From positions 2,549,344 through 2,613,343 of the forward strand of contig CM030933.1 of the NCBI GenBank assembly GCA_018136815.1: a stretch of 64,000 bases of DNA, in the 5' to 3' direction. The stretch is from Isochrysis galbana (taxonomy: Eukaryota > Haptophyta > Isochrysidales > Isochrysidaceae). Below, one piece after another: positions 54,060 through 63,877 of the stretch (the stretch's first letter is position 1; each line of letters opens with the position of its first letter). Under the pieces are notes generated by a model, which made no database searches, had not been told where the DNA came from, and was given only the letters and a program-made list of their open reading frames with translations. The translations under genes were made by a program, and so were the position numbers.

Positions 54060-54820
54060 TCACCCTACCATGAGCCCCCCCGCGAGCACCCCGAAGGAGA
54101 GGCCCAGGAGCACCCCGTACGCGACGAGAACGGCGTCGCCTTGGCTCGGCATGAGGGCGCGCCCCGAGAGGGCCTGGTAGACGCCCACGCCGAGCACGGC
54201 GTAGCCCGTCCCCTTGTGCGCGACCCGCCACACGACGCGGCGTGTGGTGCGGGCGCCGGGCGTGCCACGCACGAGCGCGTTGAGCGGCTGCAGCAGGGCG
54301 AGGGCGAAGGCGACGATCCCGAGCGTGTGATGGGGGTGCGAGAAGTGGCGCCCTCGGGGCACCCACGCGACGGCGAGCGCGACGCCGGCGGCGGCCACCG
54401 CAAGCCCGCTTCCCTGAGAGAGCGGGGGGGGGGGGGGGGGGAAGTGCGTTGTTGGGGTTTCCTACCTTTTTTGGTGGGAGGGAGGGGCCGATGGGGGGGG
54501 GCGAGGAGGGAGAAACACACCTGCACCGCGCGATGCACACGGAGCCAGCGGCCGCCGGTGAGCCGGGAGCGCCGAGCGAGCGAGAAAAAGGCGCCCGAGG
54601 GGAGGAGCACGCCCCACGCGACGGACATGAGCACACCGTGGGCGAGCAGCGGCAGGGTGGGCGGGGACGCGGAGGAAGGGGGCGAGGACGCGGGGGAGGA
54701 ACGGGGCGAGGGCGCGGAGATAGGGGGCGAGGACACGGGGGAGGAAGGGGGCGAGGGAGGGGTCGTGGCCCAAGGAAGAAAACCTAAACTCAAAACCCCG
54801 CTAACGTTCAGCACACCCAT
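54060..54820 (-). CDS. cytochrome b561-like membrane protein
   Basis: Two exons: 54820-54521 and 54413-54060, 217 residues. After a proline/serine-rich segment (about 20-55) there are five hydrophobic helices. Conserved histidines lie in PLLAHGVLMSVAWGVLLPSG, RWLRVHRAVQ, HPHHTLGIVAFALALLQPLN and WRVAHKGTGYAVLG, spaced as the haem ligands of cytochrome b561 and DOMON-b561 proteins, which move electrons across membranes. The intron (gtgtgt...tctcag, phase 0) joins HRAVQ to GSGLAVAAAGV. It contains a G run (54422-54440) and GGGA-rich sequence. There is no DOMON domain upstream in the model; the first exon is short and could be incomplete. Confidence 0.72.
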
Positions 54821-54949
54821 CTTTACAGAAGACGACAAGGGCAGGCTAAAAAGCTAAAAATAAGCACCAACCTCGGCCTTGTGGCGAGAGCGCTCAGCCT
54901 TGCCGGTTGCCGGGCTTATACATTATACTCACTGGAAACACTTAAAAAA

Positions 54950-55060
54950 ATCTTCTTAAAAATCCCCGCTACATGTGCGACTTGAGGCAGCGTGCTTATG
55001 TACCTCCCTACTACCCATCCTTAACCACCTTCAACCCCTTTCCCCTTCCCCAGTTCCCGC
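54950..55060 (-). repeat. dispersed repeat family D, copy 4
   Basis: Reverse copy with AAAAATCTTCTTAAAAATCC, CGCTACATG, TTGAGGCAGCGTGCTTATGT and CCTCCCTACTACCCATCCTT. It lacks the GCAGCGCGCGCGG end. Confidence 0.6.
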
Positions 55061-55807
55061 TTTGATGGAGATACTGGATACTGGCTCCGGGGTGGCCGCG
55101 CCAGGAGTTGGAGATACCGGCTGCTCGTCGGACTCGCTGCGCGCGACCGACCGGCCGACGCTCACGTTGCGCGCTGCGCGTCGCCTGCGCGTTCCACCTG
55201 CGCGGGGCCGCGCGTGTCTCGATAGGCATTTTGTCATTTGACCGCGCATTCCCTCGCGCGCGCTGCCGCGCTGCCCGCTAAAGCAAGCAGAATCAGCAAC
55301 CAGCAACCGCAACAGTGACAAGTGGAAGTGCGTCAACACCGTGTCAACACTTGTTGTGCCCTGCTTCAACACTTGTAAGAGGCCAGATGGGTTAACACCT
55401 TGCCCAAGCTACTGTAATGGGCCCTCGAGGGCGTGTCAACGTGAACCCATACGCCGGCCTGGGTATCGGGGGGCGGGGGCGGGGAGGGGGGGGGGGCACT
55501 GGGGCACTGCCCTAGACCAGGATAGGAGAGGGGTGCAGCGGCGCACTTCATCGCGGCCAAGTCCCTAGTGCGTAAACGGTAATCTATTGCCATAGTTATA
55601 CTACCATTTCTTAAGCTTCTGCTCTATTCCGCGCATTCCGCTAATACTATTACCACGGGTTGTAGCGCGCAGCCAACAGCCTACCGATACCGATACAATT
55701 GATAAGGCTGTTGCATAAATACCATGCACATTGTGCTACGAGAATCAAGTGCACATGGGCAGCAAATCACGGGCCATCATAAATAAGAGCAGTGCAAGGC
55801 GCATTAC
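55061..55807. other. intergenic, no gene recognised
   Basis: Contains a G-rich tract (55468-55500) and short AACACTTGT repeats (55340-55378). Nothing else is seen. Confidence 0.35.
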
Positions 55808-57103
55808 TCAGAGTTGCTGCCGTAGCAAGGCAGATTTGCTCCCGCCTCTTGTTGCAAGTACAACGTCGGAAGCACCCATGATCATGCATGCGGTCAAAAC
55901 AAGAACGGCAACGCTGTGGAAAAGGATCGTAGGGGACTTATCATAGAGGATTCCACCTACAGCAGAGCCAAGAATTCCCCCAGCACCGTCGAACACACCC
56001 CGTGCGAGCACGCCCTGTGCAGTGCCCTGCAACCCCTCAGGCGAGGCATCCGCTGTGATGGTGACTACTGAGGAGAGCAACAGGGCAAACGTGATGCCGT
56101 GCAGCGGCTCCACCAAGAGTACGCCCCACGCCGACTTCACATTCGCATACCACATCGCACGTACTAGGTAGCACGACGCGGACAGGTACAACACGCCACG
56201 AGAGCCCATGCGTTTCGAGATGTGCTGGAAGTAGAAGTATGCAGGAAGCTCGGATATCACCTGAATGAGGGTGGCGAGACCCATGAGCTGAGTCCGGCCG
56301 CCGAGATCTGCTAAGAGGAGGTAGACAAACGTTTCAAAGGAGCGGCGTGCGCTTCCGAGTAGAAGAAAAACGAGCGTGAGCTCGGCCACTCTCCAGTCCG
56401 ACTGGAGTACGAAGTTTTGTAGCCTTGCTGCATAACTTGGACGCCGTGCAATGTCCTCTTGCCTATGGACTCCACTAGCGGGACCAGACGCATGCTGGAT
56501 GACTGGCGAGGACGAACTGAGCGTCAGGTGGTAGGCCATGAGGAGAGCAACAGAAAAGACCGGGGACAGTAGAAAGATGATTGAGAGAGGATAGGGATGG
56601 ACGACTCCGATCATAGAGGCGCCCAATCCCCACATGAGGGAGATCCAGAGGCGAACGCGACCATACTCAAGCCGGTGCTCTGGCCCAAGTTTTCGCAGAC
56701 AGGCCACATCAAGCATAGCCCCGCAGGCTCCCCGGAGCAACTCCCCCACGACAATTGCGCCGAGCGCAGCGGAGAGTACGTCGACGTTGACGCGTGGCTC
56801 CGCAGCAAAGTTGGGCATTGCCAGGTATACCGCGTGCACGCCACCGTTGACAAGGAAGGCTGCTGCGGCGAAGAGCTCGGCGCGTAGAGCGTTGCCAAGC
56901 GCGTCAAGGGCGGCGCAGAAGAGGGGCACGCCAAAGAGTTGTGCCACGCAGATGGCCGCCTGCAGCGCTCCCACGCGAGCCGCAGAAAAGCCGAGGTCTC
57001 TCCTCTGCCACAGCGGCAGGTAAGGAGCCCAGCACACGCTCAGACCGTAAAACACGAATACGAGGGATAGCGCGCGGATGGGCGGCGCTCTGGATCCACG
57101 CAT
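55808..57103 (-). CDS. MFS_1-like 12-TM transporter
   Basis: An intronless frame of 431 residues. It has two six-helix halves: TM1 about 11-30 (ALSLVFVFYGLSVCWAPYLP), TM2 with GFSAARVGALQAAICVAQLF, a central loop about 205-235, then ELTLVFLLLGSARRSFETFV, and HISKRMGSRGVLYLSASCYL typical of the loop between TM8 and TM9. The architecture is that of MFS_1-like (MFSD6/LacY-nucleoside) transporters, with LPLWQRRDLGFSAARVG after TM1. The substrate is unknown. It starts at the first ATG, and MRGSRAPPIRALS leaves a short cytosolic tail. Confidence 0.85.
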   Translation of the reverse strand: MRGSRAPPIRALSLVFVFYGLSVCWAPYLPLWQRRDLGFSAARVGALQAAICVAQLFGVPLFCAALDALGNALRAELFAAAAFLVNGGVHAVYLAMPNFAAEPRVNVDVLSAALGAIVVGELLRGACGAMLDVACLRKLGPEHRLEYGRVRLWISLMWGLGASMIGVVHPYPLSIIFLLSPVFSVALLMAYHLTLSSSSPVIQHASGPASGVHRQEDIARRPSYAARLQNFVLQSDWRVAELTLVFLLLGSARRSFETFVYLLLADLGGRTQLMGLATLIQVISELPAYFYFQHISKRMGSRGVLYLSASCYLVRAMWYANVKSAWGVLLVEPLHGITFALLLSSVVTITADASPEGLQGTAQGVLARGVFDGAGGILGSAVGGILYDKSPTILFHSVAVLVLTACMIMGASDVVLATRGGSKSALLRQQL

Positions 57104-58385
57104 GAGGCAGGCGTGGGGCGGCTCAGGGACTGTCCAAGCCAGTTGTTGCCACCTTCAGCCCCTTCTTTCTCGCTCTTCCGGCCCTTCTTGCCGCCCTCCT
57201 CCTCTCTCCTTCTTCCCCCTTGCCTCCTTTCCACTTCTCTCTCTTAAATTACGTACTCAAGCCTTTAATTCACAGCTCCAGTACCATCACTCAAGAAGCG
57301 CCACGCTCCCCCAATACCCTCGCTCGCTCGGCCGTCCGCGTGGTACAATCGTTATATCATGATCATCCTACGCCCGAGCAGATAAAAATAAACGTCTCCA
57401 TGCCTCAATATCGTCACACCCCGCGTGCGGCCCTGGACAGATATATCTCGCAGCCTCGCCCGTGGAGCTTTTTACTCCCTCCTCCGGCTTTGCGGCACGT
57501 CCCCTCCTACAAAGCCGCGGCACTGACCTCGTGCACAAGCACGAACGAGGCACAGGCGCACGGGCACGGGCCCCCGGCCCGTCCGCAGTCCGCAAGAACA
57601 AGAAAGACCACCACCGCCACCAGCATCAGCATCAGCATGGAGTTGTGCAGCAATGACTGCACAACTCTGCTGGGGCAAGAGCCATCCGGGACACGCACAA
57701 CCTGGGACGGAGAGAGGGCAACATGCCTCTGCCCCATCACAAAAAAGGCCCACGCGACGAGGGGACCCAACGACCAACGACCAGCGCCGCGCATGCGCAT
57801 GCGGCCGCCCGACAAACAAGCGTACAACATACAACATTTAACACGTTAATAACACAAAATCGCACACATACACCGGGGCAGCTAGCCCAATACGTACACA
57901 TATCCATATCACACATATCAACCCTGGGCATACAGCATCAACAAACAGCACAAGGACTACCCACCGAAGGAGAAGCCTCGCACGCCACTCCAACCAAGAA
58001 GGCCCCAACAACAAGACGAAAGCAAACTTCTGGCTAACCCGCCACCCGCCACGCCCACAACCTCGCATGCGCGCAGGAATACCACAATAATACAAACCCT
58101 TCCCAAAAAAACCGTACAACACACAACCTCTCGTCCTCGAACTCGACCTCATCCTCGAGCGAGCTCGACTGCATCCTCCTCCTCCTCCTCCTCGGACCTC
58201 GGACGACTCGATCACCATACGGCTATCTATGGCTAAGGGAGCGGCGGGGCGAGACCATGCCGAGCCCCCCCCCCCCGTCCCCGGTCCCGGTCCCATCCCC
58301 CCCCCCCCCCCAGCCCCGTTGTGGATCCCTTCTCTACCTAAATTCTAAATTTCGCGAAATTTCGCGCGAAATGCGAAATGCGAAA
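57104..58385. other. upstream of MFS gene and satellite flank
   Basis: No gene recognised. GAGTTGTGCAG and CTGCACAACTC (57641-57666) form a short inverted repeat. C runs lie at about 58264-58275 and 58297-58311, just left of the hexanucleotide satellite. Confidence 0.35.
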
Positions 58386-58616
58386 TGGAGATGGAAATGG
58401 AGATGGAAATGGAAATGGAAATGGAAATGGAAATGGAAATGGAAATGGAAATGGAAATGGAAATGGAAATGGAAATGGAAATGGAAATGGAAATGGAAAT
58501 GGAAATGGAAATGGAAATGGAAATGGAAATGGAAATGGAAATGGAAATGGAAATGGAAATGGAAATGGAAATGGAAATGGAAATGGAAGTGGAAATGGAA
58601 ATGGAAATGGAAATGG
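58386..58616. repeat. GGAAAT hexanucleotide satellite
   Basis: About 38 tandem AAATGG units with three G or A substitutions. Its period is a multiple of three and no unit contains a stop, so all frames stay open (Met-Glu, Asn-Gly, Trp-Lys); none is a gene. Confidence 0.98.
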
Positions 58617-58854
58617 CGCGCAGCATATAAGGGCCCCAAATTTTGAAAAAAAAATCCCGAAATACGTACCCCTCCCTAGATATGACGGCATGGCGATGCT
58701 TGTATTATATATTATATTTTATATTGTGTTATTGCTAACAATGTAGTAAACTTGAGAAATTGATGAGCGTCGGCGCTCCGGACTGGGTTGCGACGGCAGT
58801 CTCGGCCGTAGGACGTGCGGGTAGCTGGGCCGCACGAAGGAGGGTCGAGGCTGC

Positions 58855-60168
58855 TTGCGTACCATTGCATCGCTGAAACGGCACGGCGTGCAATGGCGTG
58901 ATGGCGGCTCTGTGTATGAGGCAGTGCATGGAAAGGTATCGGATAATGCGTCGAATATGGCAAAGGGCTGGAAAGGATTCGACGGCGGCTTTTGTGCAGC
59001 TCATACCTTGGAGCTATCCGTCAAAGAATTCACGGGTGCTCCTGGCGTACGTGAAACATTCTCTAGAGCTAAGGGCATCGTTGGCTACTTTCATCGATCC
59101 ACCGTTGGCATTCAGGACTTGGCTGGCATCCAACAAACGTTGGGTCTTCCGGTGAGAAAACCAGTGCAAGACGTGTCCACTCGTTGGTTTTCATCTTACA
59201 CGATGGTAGAATGGTTCCAACAGCAACGGCAAGCAGTTCAACTGTACGATGTGAAGCACGGCGCTGAGGCTCAAAAGAACGATGCGTACAAGGCGAACAG
59301 GCTGAACCACACCGATTGGGACATCATTGACCAGAGCTTGGCCATCTTGCAGGCATCAGCGAGCGTGACCAAGCTCCTCGAAGGCACCAAGTATGTCACG
59401 GTCTCTCTCGTCCTTCCAAGTATCTATCGTCTCATTGAGGGTCTCTCCAGCCGAAACGTCTACTTCGCGTGGAAGTTGCCAGGACAACGGTGGCTGCCAG
59501 TCTCGCAACTCCTTCCCGCCGTCAAGGCGGCGCGAAGCAATTTCAAGGCGGATCTTGAACGTCGTTGGCTCGAGGAATTGCCCGGCGCTCAGCGCGACGA
59601 GCTTGATATCTCCACCCTCCTCGACCCTCGGTTCAAGACGTACGCTTTCCCCGGGCTCGATGATGACGATATCAGCTCTGAAAAGGACCGCGCGTTGGCT
59701 TCATTGAAGGGCACCTGGAGCTACAATTGGAGGCCTAAGTCACCATCTCCATCTGCGCCTGCATCTAAACCTACACCTCCGCCGAAGGTCCAGAAGTCTG
59801 ATTTTTCGGGAACGGTGAGTTCAGTCTTTGCGTTGCCGCTTGAGCCAGACTTTGACCTCCCCGCCAATGGCGACGCGTCGTCGCAAGAAGATGAGGTCCA
59901 AGTCCAAGATGAGCTTGAGATGTACCTCTCGCTCCCCCTAGAGAAGAACATGGACGTGGATGTTCTCTTATGGTGGCAGATACGCGATCGCCCTCAGGCC
60001 ATGCCCAATTTGTCCAAGATGGCCCGCCAATATTTGGGCCGACCGGCCTCATCTGCGGGCGTTGAGCGCGCTTTCTCGCATGCGGGGCGCCTGCACGACG
60101 ATGCTAAGGCATCCCAGTCTGATTTTACCTTGGAGCACTGCCTCCTTGCCAGCAAGAATTGTGAGTGA
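58855..60168 (+). pseudogene. hAT-family transposase remnant
   Basis: The frame is open for 437 codons without an ATG at its start. It carries VSDNASNMAKGWKGF, FCAAHTLELSVKEF and DVSTRWFSSYTMVEW from the RNase-H-like core, LDPRFKTYAF, and the hAT dimerisation region VDVLLWWQIRDRPQAMPNLS then MARQYLGRPASSAGVERAFS. The N-terminal BED finger and first part of the catalytic domain are absent upstream in this frame. No terminal inverted repeats or 8-bp duplication were identified. The frame is otherwise intact, so it is a fairly recent or partly constrained fragment. Confidence 0.85.
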
Positions 60169-60318
60169 GAGAGATCGTGAGTGTGAGGGCTATCTGTCTT
60201 GCGTGCGCTATCCCTTGTAGCGGCATCCTCCGTACCGCCCCACAACGTAGCACGCACTCTGGCCTTTGTGGCTTTGCGGGACCTATTAATAGCTTATTAA
60301 CAGGTTTGGCGCCCACAG

Positions 60319-60415
60319 CTATCTAGATAGATACAGATAGTGCCCTAGCGCTATCTAGATAGATATAGATAGTGCTTTTTGAAAGTAGATAGCCTAATAT
60401 CTAGATATTAGGCTA
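60319..60415. repeat. tandem repeat plus 26-bp perfect palindrome
   Basis: CTATCTAGATAGATA(C/T)AG followed by ATAGTGC occurs at 60319-60343 and 60351-60375. At 60390-60415 TAGCCTAATATCT is followed by its exact reverse complement AGATATTAGGCTA, a 26-bp palindrome with no spacer. Confidence 0.8.
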
Positions 60416-60429
60416 ACATGTTCACAGCC

Positions 60430-60690
60430 CTAACGACCAAGCGTCGGCACCAAGGCAACTTAGCAGCGCGCGGACATGTGACAGAGGGGACGGCACAACG
60501 AGGGCAGACCTCGCTGGGGACCTCGCTGGGGGAGCTGCGACCGAGGTATAACAGAAGACGGACGACAATCTTGGAATGTTTGATGTCATCAAGCGAAAGT
60601 AGGAGAAGAGACGATATACCCATCAACGAGACCTTGAGAGTTAAAATAGCTCGCCGGCTAAAAGTAAAAGTCTGTCCTCGTATGGAATAC
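60430..60690 (+). repeat. dispersed repeat family I, copy 2
   Basis: Inverted partner of 48358-48575. It encodes, in frame, TEGTAQRGQTSLG, CLMSSSESRRRDDIPINETL and KVKVCPRMEYD, against TEGSEQRGQTSLG, HLMTSRESKRRGGIPIDETL and EVTVCHRVKYD of the partner. No known family is recognised. Confidence 0.5.
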
Positions 60691-60845
60691 GACAGGGAGT
60701 CGAGCGTCAAATTTGTGCCCCTCCCTATTCCCTAGGCGTAAAGTAGTGGATCAAGAATGAGAGGACCAAAGCATCGACGTGTGAGCCGAGCACAAACATG
60801 TAAGCTCTGCACCCCTGCACGAGAAAGTTGAGCAAAAGGAAAGAG

Positions 60846-60853
60846 AAAAAAAA
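60846..60853 (-). terminator. RNA polymerase III terminator
   Basis: Eight A residues on the plus strand give T8 on the minus strand immediately 3' of the 5S rRNA gene, a standard Pol III stop. Confidence 0.85.
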
Positions 60854-60970
60854 CATGCAGCACCTAGCCTTCCCGCGTGGTCCCCCACCGCAGTACTACC
60901 TAGGCTCGACCCTGCTTAACTGCGCTGTTCGGATGGGAAGCGGTGACCCAGGGTGAAATGGCCGCATGGG
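60854..60970 (-). rRNA. 5S ribosomal RNA
   Basis: The minus strand matches the universal 5S layout. Helix I pairs CATGCGGC at the 5' end (60968-60961) with GCTGCATG at the 3' end (60861-60854). The internal promoter is present as AGTTAAGCAGGGTCGAGCC (box A) and AGTACTGCGGTGGGGGACCA (box C region), and the CGCTTCCCATCCGAACA loop lies between. The length, about 117 nt, is normal. It is a single copy in this window; whether it is functional or a dispersed pseudogene cannot be told, but the intact stem, promoter and T8 favour function. Confidence 0.93.
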
Positions 60971-61149
60971 CCACGAGGAGGGAAATATTAAATCCATATA
61001 CATAGCTAACAGCGACTTAGTTTGTATTGTATCCAGATCTCGAGGAGAGAAACTGTCGCCGGAGGCGAGGCAGCATCCTTTACCGGAAACATTTATTTTT
61101 AGATGAAACCGCAGTCAGAGAGGAAGCAAGTGGAGTTGGGGTGGGAGTG

Positions 61150-61192
61150 GCGGGGGGAGGGAGGGAGGGAGGGAGGGAGGGAGGGAGGGAGA
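61150..61192. repeat. GGGA microsatellite
   Basis: About ten GGGA units, about 100 bp upstream of the next start codon. Confidence 0.85.
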
Positions 61193-61280
61193 GACAGAAG
61201 CGCAAGGCGGCCGCGCACCACTATTCGTCCGTCTGGATACCCGCGCTGCCTTCCGTTTCTCCGCTTCTCCCTGCCTGCGC

Positions 61281-62183
61281 ATGGCAATAGAATGTCACAA
61301 CCTGAGCAACACATCAATCTTGAATTGCCCTCCGGCACTTCCCCCAATCCCTCCCTCGTTCCCTTCGCCATCGCTGCCGCCGCCGTCGCTGCCCCCGCCA
61401 GCGCGACCACCATCGCCACCGTTGCCATTACTGCCACCATCACCGCCGCCTCCGCCGCCGCCGTTCCCCTCGCCTCCTCCGCCACCACCGCCATCTCCGT
61501 CGCCGCCACCCCCATTTTCACCGCCTGCGCCTCCTGATTTTCTGCACGCTCGAACTCTCTCGTTTACTGTCGTCTTTGCTCAGCCTGTTGCTGATTTCAC
61601 AAGTACCGCCCGTTCCGAACTGATTGACGCCTTTGGCCTTCTAGTCAACAGGCCAAGCTCCAGTATCAATGCTCTGTTTGGCACCTCAAGGACAGCAGAG
61701 GTAGATGATGCCGGAGTTGTCGTGGGGAGTCGGGATGTTGTGACCACCACCGCCACCACATTCGAAGCAAACTTTGTAATGGGTGAGTTCAATCCTCTCG
61801 GGGAAGAAGACTCGCTAAGAGCGGCTCGGTACGCCCTTAGCCAATTCTCGCCTGCTGCTGCAAGAGTCAGCTTTGGGTACCCTGTGAGCAGCTTGGGCAC
61901 ACCTGTCGTCACTAATGGCAGGCTCGTGCCCGTGCCGCTTCCACCGCCACCTCCCTTAGTACCGCCGCCTCCATATCAACCTCAGCTCCCGCCGGCCCCT
62001 GCTTTGCCGCCGGGTCCGCTGTACGGCCTGGTGATTGGGTTGTCATGCTCGCTGGTGCTTGTTGTTATGGTTGCGGCGCTTTGCATTGTGGCTGTGATCG
62101 TGAAGACGCGCAATCGCGTATATCGCAGAAAGCGGCGTGAGCTATTGGTGGCAAGGCTCACAGGCGTTGCCTTGTTCGAATAA
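61281..62183 (+). CDS. proline-rich single-pass membrane protein
   Basis: An intronless frame of 300 residues. Residues about 18-85 are almost all proline and serine ([10 protein letters not shown]-type), a hydroxyproline-rich glycoprotein style. Residues about 88-205 form a compact domain (LSFTVVFAQPVADFTSTARS, ELIDAFGLLVNRPSSSINAL) weakly reminiscent of SEA-like domains. A second proline linker (about 213-243) leads to one membrane helix (about 246-270, GLVIGLSCSLVLVVMVAALC) and a short basic tail (RRKRRELLV). This suggests a surface or wall-attached protein. No signal peptide is evident at ATG 61281, so an upstream exon may be missing. Confidence 0.65.
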   Translation: MAIECHNLSNTSILNCPPALPPIPPSFPSPSLPPPSLPPPARPPSPPLPLLPPSPPPPPPPFPSPPPPPPPSPSPPPPFSPPAPPDFLHARTLSFTVVFAQPVADFTSTARSELIDAFGLLVNRPSSSINALFGTSRTAEVDDAGVVVGSRDVVTTTATTFEANFVMGEFNPLGEEDSLRAARYALSQFSPAAARVSFGYPVSSLGTPVVTNGRLVPVPLPPPPPLVPPPPYQPQLPPAPALPPGPLYGLVIGLSCSLVLVVMVAALCIVAVIVKTRNRVYRRKRRELLVARLTGVALFE

Positions 62184-63339
62184 TAGCAGCACTGAAAAGT
62201 CATAGCAAACTGGGTGTAGGTGCAGGGAATACTAGGGCGGTCAAATAGGGCTTTTAAGGTGGTTCTAAAGCTTTTTTTTTAGGGGGGGCTTGCGGGGGGG
62301 GGGGGGGGGGGGCGTTGCGCTCCCACCAAGGTCGCCGCGCGAGCGTGCCAGAGAGGGCATGGGCAGGCCGCCAGGGGGGAGGAAGACTGCCCGCTGTGGC
62401 TTCCAAAAGGGGCACGGGCACCGGGCAACAGAAGCAAAAGGAAATAACACTAAATAAAGGCAAAATACAGTAAAAAGTAGACAGAAGAGAGGAAGAAAAT
62501 AAGAAGAGTGAAAGAAAGAAGAGAAAACCCCAGAGTATATAGGGTGGTTCTCAGCCCTCCCTACTAGCCCTATGGCTACGTAAAGATTCGCGTGACATAG
62601 TTAGTGGTTCAACCCACCGCCTCCACCACCTTCTTTCTTGTCCGGACGGGTGTGGTCAAATCCCGTCTCCTTTCTCGTCGCTCGTCGATCAATATTCTCG
62701 TTGTTTCTTGTCGTTTTCGTTTCTCGCTCCTTCTCGCTTTCTTCTTCTGTTTGGCTCGCTCCTCTCCGCTCTTCTTCTACCGTTGAAATTCCTGCCCTCC
62801 GTCGCCCTTGCCAAGACACTTCCTCCGCCTCCGCCTTTCTGCCGGCTTCCTTGCCGGTTCCTTTCGCCCCGGTTTCCCGCCTGTCTATGAATCGGTTTCA
62901 CCGCATTAAGACCAAGCTTAGAGGGAAAACTCCTCGTCCAGTTCCGTTACCGCAAAAATCTCGTTCATCTCGTCGCTCGTCGGGCCATCAGGCATCAGGC
63001 CATCTCGTTACTTACATCTCGTTCATCTCGTCGGGCCCTCGGGTCATCTCGTTCATCTCGTCGGGCGTCGGGCCCTCGTGGGTCATCTCGTTACAATCCA
63101 AGCCGTGAGCTGACTCCAACAGGCTCCTGTTGGTTCAGTCTCGGTCTGTGGGTTGTGTGTCTGTGGTTCTGTGTGTCCATGCGGGGTGTTGTGATGGCAT
63201 TGGTCGGTGCAGCTCACAGGGTTTGGCGCGAGAAGCGGCTCGCGGGCACTTGGTCGGGCCACTGGCTGGTGGGCGGTTCAGTTGCGCGGCGTCCGCCATG
63301 ATCTAGTCGGCCGGCGCGGTGAGGTGGGCGGAGGGAGAG
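62184..63339. other. repeat-rich 3' region, no firm gene
   Basis: TAGGGCGGTCAAATAGGGCT (62233) is another copy of the GGTCAAACAGG motif. A G run lies at 62296-62313. Sequence 62690-62890 is TC-rich and resembles the leader of the retroelements. A frame from ATG 62887 (MNRFHRIKTKLRGKTPRPVP) runs to 63108 over CATCTCGTTCATCTCGTCGG repeats and is not convincing as a gene. Confidence 0.35.
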
Positions 63340-63555
63340 GAGGAAAGCGTGGCGCGCTACATGACCCTATCGTTTTAACGATAGTTGAATTCTGCAGCCA
63401 AGCAGTAACAGCGGATATTCAAAGCGTCTTTAAGCAGAAGTTGTTTTCAGGGGAGGGGAAAGGGGAAGTGGTTGGAAAGGGAGGGTAGTTAGGAGCAACA
63501 CTAGCAATCTGCCTCACGCCGTGCAAGTAGCAGATAGCTTTATAAGATTTTATTA
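63340..63555 (+). repeat. dispersed repeat family D, copy 5, with family edge
   Basis: Sequence 63345-63384 (GTGGCGCGCTACATGACCCT then ATCGTTTTAACGATAG) resembles 8866-8900 and contains an 8-bp-stem hairpin. Sequence 63440-63555 is family D: GGGTAGTTAGGAGCAACACT, AGCAATCTGCCTCACGCCGT, GCAAGTAGCAG and a T-rich end. Confidence 0.6.
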
Positions 63556-63649
63556 AAGCAGTTGTTTTCAACAGCATCGGTACAATACAAGTATTGATGA
63601 GGTCATGCGTCATGCATTCATATAACTTAACAACCAGTTTGCAAGCAAC

Positions 63650-63877
63650 TCAAGTCCCCGACCTTTTCTCGATTGCTGCCACCGCCGTGGTGATGTGAGC
63701 TAGAAAAGCCAGCCCCTTATCGTTTGCTCTCCACGTGCGCCTTCCATGGCGCGGCTCAGGTGGAAAGTTGACGCCAACAGTTCGCGGTGCTTTATCATCG
63801 GAGTTCGGCAGAGCCATGAAAGTGAGGGTAGCTGCGAGTTGTAAGAAGGCAGAGCACGCATTATGAATAAGGATCAT
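63650..63877 (-). CDS. possible 3'-terminal exon, unrecognised
   Basis: A minus-strand frame of 75 codons ends KGLAFLAHITTAVAAIEKRS GT at a stop. It has an acceptor-like TTACAACTCGCAG near 63838, after which the frame reads LPSLSWLCRTPM or, in the listed frame, AATLTFMALPNSDDKAPR. It could be the last exon of a gene continuing beyond the right edge of the window, or chance. Confidence 0.22.
   Translation of the reverse strand: MILIHNACSAFLQLAATLTFMALPNSDDKAPRTVGVNFPPEPRHGRRTWRANDKGLAFLAHITTAVAAIEKRSGT

Noticed and set aside
58334-58746. Met-Glu, Asn-Gly and Trp-Lys repeat frames
   Set aside because: All arise from the GGAAAT satellite and none has flanking non-repetitive coding sequence.
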